Assembly (NCBI GenBank): GCA_050701115.1
Contig: JBOHER010000248.1
Coordinates: 1-7,129 of the forward strand
Source of the DNA: JBOHER01 sp050701115
GTDB taxonomy: Bacteria; Actinomycetota; Actinomycetes; Mycobacteriales; Pseudonocardiaceae
Reading direction: 5' to 3'
DNA: 7,129 nt
In this document: one piece after another, positions 6,032-7,129 of the stretch
Layout: every line of letters starts with the position of its first letter
Numbering within the stretch: position 1 is the stretch's first letter
The notes under the pieces: model-generated
Told to the model about the DNA's origin: nothing
Databases searched by the model: none
The model's input: only the letters and a program-made list of their open reading frames with translations
Position numbers and translations under genes: made by a program

Positions 6032-6041
6032 AGATGAAGAA

Positions 6042-6827
6042 GTGGCCGACAGTCCCACCACCAAGGGCAAGCGCCCGGGCGCGCTGCAGACCGTAGATCG
6101 CGCGCTCATGGCGCTGCTGGCCTTTCACGAGCGTTCGTCATGGGGCGTGACCGAGCTCGCGCAACACCTGGGCATCGACAAATCCATGGCCCAGCGCCTG
6201 CTCGCAACCCTCGCGCACCGCCAGTTCGTGCTGGCTGACCCCGAAACGCGCCGCTACTCTCTCGGCCCTGCGCTAACCGTGCTGGCGCGGGCCGCCGAAC
6301 GTGACGGCGGATTGGGTCATCTGGCACAGCCGTTGCTGGCGGAGCTCGTGAAGCAGGTAGGCGAGAGCGCGATCTTGAGCGTCCCGCACGGGGCGCTGAC
6401 GCGCTGTGCCGCGGCGGTCGATGGGAACGGGCCGATTCGCTACACGACGATCGTGGGCGAAACCATGCCGGGCTACGGCGGGGCCGCCGCCCACGCGATC
6501 TACGCCTACTACCCGGCCGAAGAGGTGCGCCGACTCTTCGGAACCGGGCCGTATTCCCGCCACAGCGAGGAAACCATCGCCGACCTCGACGCACTCCTGC
6601 GCTGTCATTCCGACGTCCGGGCAACCGGCATCTCGGTCTCCACGGGGGAATACGACCCCGCGGTGTCGTGTGTCGCCGCGCCCGGGTTCCTCAATGGCCA
6701 GATCGTCGCTTCCATCGCCGTGATCGGGCCGCGAGAACGCTTCGCCGACAAGTTCGAGAAGTGCCGGAACGCCGTCGCCGACGCAGGTGCTCGCCTCACC
6801 GAACTTCTCCAGGGCGATCGCGACTAG
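6042..6827 (+). CDS. IclR-family transcriptional regulator
   Basis: A 261-residue DNA-binding regulator with the usual two-domain IclR layout. The N-terminal winged helix-turn-helix (about 13-75) starts at ALQTVDRAL, has the helix-turn-helix at VTELAQHLGIDKSMAQRLLATL (split as 36-43 and 47-57) and the wing at DPETRRYSLG (66-75). The C-terminal GAF-like effector domain (about 90-255) includes the conserved GEYDPAVSCVAAP segment with its Cys and the following strand VASIAVIGP. The GTG at 6042-6044 gives normal family length. In-frame TTG at 6015 and ATG at 5979 would add unconserved residues, and no start has a good ribosome site. It is divergent from the dehydrogenase-transporter operon and is the obvious candidate to control it. 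IclR proteins act as repressors or activators and respond to small organic acids or other catabolites; the effector and the sign of control are not visible. Confidence 0.95.
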   Translation: MADSPTTKGKRPGALQTVDRALMALLAFHERSSWGVTELAQHLGIDKSMAQRLLATLAHRQFVLADPETRRYSLGPALTVLARAAERDGGLGHLAQPLLAELVKQVGESAILSVPHGALTRCAAAVDGNGPIRYTTIVGETMPGYGGAAAHAIYAYYPAEEVRRLFGTGPYSRHSEETIADLDALLRCHSDVRATGISVSTGEYDPAVSCVAAPGFLNGQIVASIAVIGPRERFADKFEKCRNAVADAGARLTELLQGDRD

Positions 6828-6854
6828 GCCGTGACGGCAATCCCTGCCACTTTC

Positions 6855-6861
6855 GAAGGAG
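6855..6861 (+). promoter_or_regulatory. Strong ribosome binding site after iclR
   Basis: GAAGGAG with four bases to an ATG at 6866-6868. It is among the best Shine-Dalgarno matches in the window, yet it precedes an open frame of only 33 codons. This suggests that a longer gene once began here. Confidence 0.5.
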
Positions 6862-6865
6862 TCCC

Positions 6866-6967
6866 ATGTCCCCTGCATCTTTCTCCCAATGTGCGATCCT
6901 GACACGCGCCAAAGACCATCCCAGAGCCGTCGAACCGGTGGTTCTCATTCGGGTGCGGCTCTTTTGA
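6866..6967 (+). pseudogene. 33-codon open frame, probably a gene start cut off by the insertion element
   Basis: The frame encodes MSPASFSQCAILTRAKDHPR and 13 more residues, ending VRLF before a TGA at 6965-6967. It starts 38 bp after the iclR stop behind a strong ribosome site, so a gene co-transcribed with iclR is likely. The transposase C-terminus on the opposite strand begins only eight bases beyond the stop, and the last ten or so codons fall within hairpin sequence that is probably the element's end. The simplest reading is that the insertion truncated a gene after roughly 20-25 native codons. The fragment is too short to assign a family. It could instead be a genuine tiny peptide or chance. 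Confidence 0.35.
6923..6965 (+). terminator. Hairpin with T-run; possible terminator or insertion-element end
   Basis: AGAGCCG (6923-6929) pairs with CGGCTCT (6956-6962), followed by TTT. Inside, GAACC (6932-6936) pairs with GGTTC (6940-6944) over a three-base loop. In the plus direction this could end the iclR transcript. Because it lies just beyond the transposase stop, it could equally be the structured terminus of the insertion element. The element's inverted repeat cannot be confirmed without its other end. Confidence 0.4.
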
Positions 6968-6974
6968 AGGGTCG

Positions 6975-7129
6975 TCAGGCGGCTCGTGGGATGGTGCCGT
7001 GAAGGTAACGGGTTTCGTGGTGCCGGTGTCGCTCGCGGTCCAGGTGGTATCGCCAGTAGGCCTTGAGGTCGCCGTTGCATTGCAGGGCGCGCAGCTTCAA
7101 GATCGCTTCGGCTCCGGTGAGTGACCAGC
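6975..7129 (-). CDS. ISKra4-type transposase, C-terminal fragment (continues beyond window)
   Basis: The minus strand is open from the right edge to a TGA at 6975-6977, giving 50 residues with WSLTGAEAILKLRAL, NGDLKAYWRYH and RYLHGTIPRAA. This pattern (G-A-E-A-hydrophobic-L-K-L-R-A-L, N-G-D, Y-W-x-x-H, R-Y) is what I recognise as the extreme C-terminus of ISKra4-family DDE transposases, which cut and insert their own element. The catalytic region lies outside the window, so it is unknown whether the gene is intact. Its stop is near 6975, so an end of the insertion element should fall within the next tens of bases, before or around 6920-6965. Recognition is from memory of family endings, without an alignment. 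Confidence 0.75.
   Translation of the reverse strand, partial: WSLTGAEAILKLRALQCNGDLKAYWRYHLDRERHRHHETRYLHGTIPRAA

Larger units (their letters stand above)
5711..6041. other. 331-bp divergent control region without genes
   Basis: This stretch separates the minus-strand transport operon from the plus-strand IclR gene. It is visibly richer in A/T than the coding DNA in its right half (about 5950-6040). No convincing gene is seen in it: a plus-strand frame in phase with the regulator is open from 5937 but has no ribosome site or family similarity. It contains a promoter-like sequence for each direction, two copies of a 14-bp motif and three sets of inverted repeats, listed separately. Confidence 0.8.

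Noticed and set aside
6923..6962. Possible tRNA 3' end or attachment site suggested by GGTTC and a paired 7-bp acceptor-like stem
   Set aside because: No T-loop with a correct five-pair stem, no anticodon arm and no CCA; a hairpin at an element end or terminator explains it better.
1..7129. CRISPR array, prophage genes or toxin-antitoxin pair
   Set aside because: No regularly spaced direct repeats and no cas, phage or small paired genes were seen on either strand.

Overview
The window is high-GC DNA, strongly G/C at third codon positions, with GTG/TTG starts, tightly packed operons and a lipoprotein-type sugar-binding protein whose ABC transporter has no ATPase gene beside it. Together these suggest an actinomycete; nothing here fixes the genus. 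The region looks like an accessory catabolic locus with a mobile element at its right edge.

Layout. At the left edge (2-496, +) is the C-terminal part of an HpcH/HpaI-family aldolase. Ten bases past its stop, a five-gene minus-strand operon ends. Read in its own direction the operon runs: a histidinol-dehydrogenase-family enzyme of the catabolic, HpsN-like kind (5710-4340), a sugar-type ABC solute-binding lipoprotein (4353-3037), two CUT1 permeases (2976-2107 and 2110-1220) and an alpha/beta hydrolase (1223-507). Three of the four junctions overlap. The fourth, between binding protein and first permease, carries a strong GC hairpin.

A 331-bp control region (5711-6041) separates this operon from a divergent IclR-family regulator (6042-6827, +). 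It holds a promoter-like sequence on each strand, a 14-bp motif occurring twice (at the operon start and 145 bp upstream), and several inverted repeats suitable as regulator operators. After the regulator comes a strong ribosome binding site with a 33-codon open frame that runs into a hairpin, and then the C-terminus of an ISKra4-type transposase on the minus strand (6975 to the window end).

How the parts may work together (inference): the transporter imports a small polyhydroxylated or acidic compound, using an ATPase encoded elsewhere. The HisD-like enzyme oxidises an alcohol to an acid, the hydrolase opens an ester or lactone, and the aldolase splits a 2-oxo acid to pyruvate plus an aldehyde. 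The IclR protein would control the operon from the shared intergenic region. The substrate cannot be read from the sequence. The combination of HisD-like dehydrogenase, CUT1 importer, hydrolase and HpcH aldolase is the most interesting aspect of the window.
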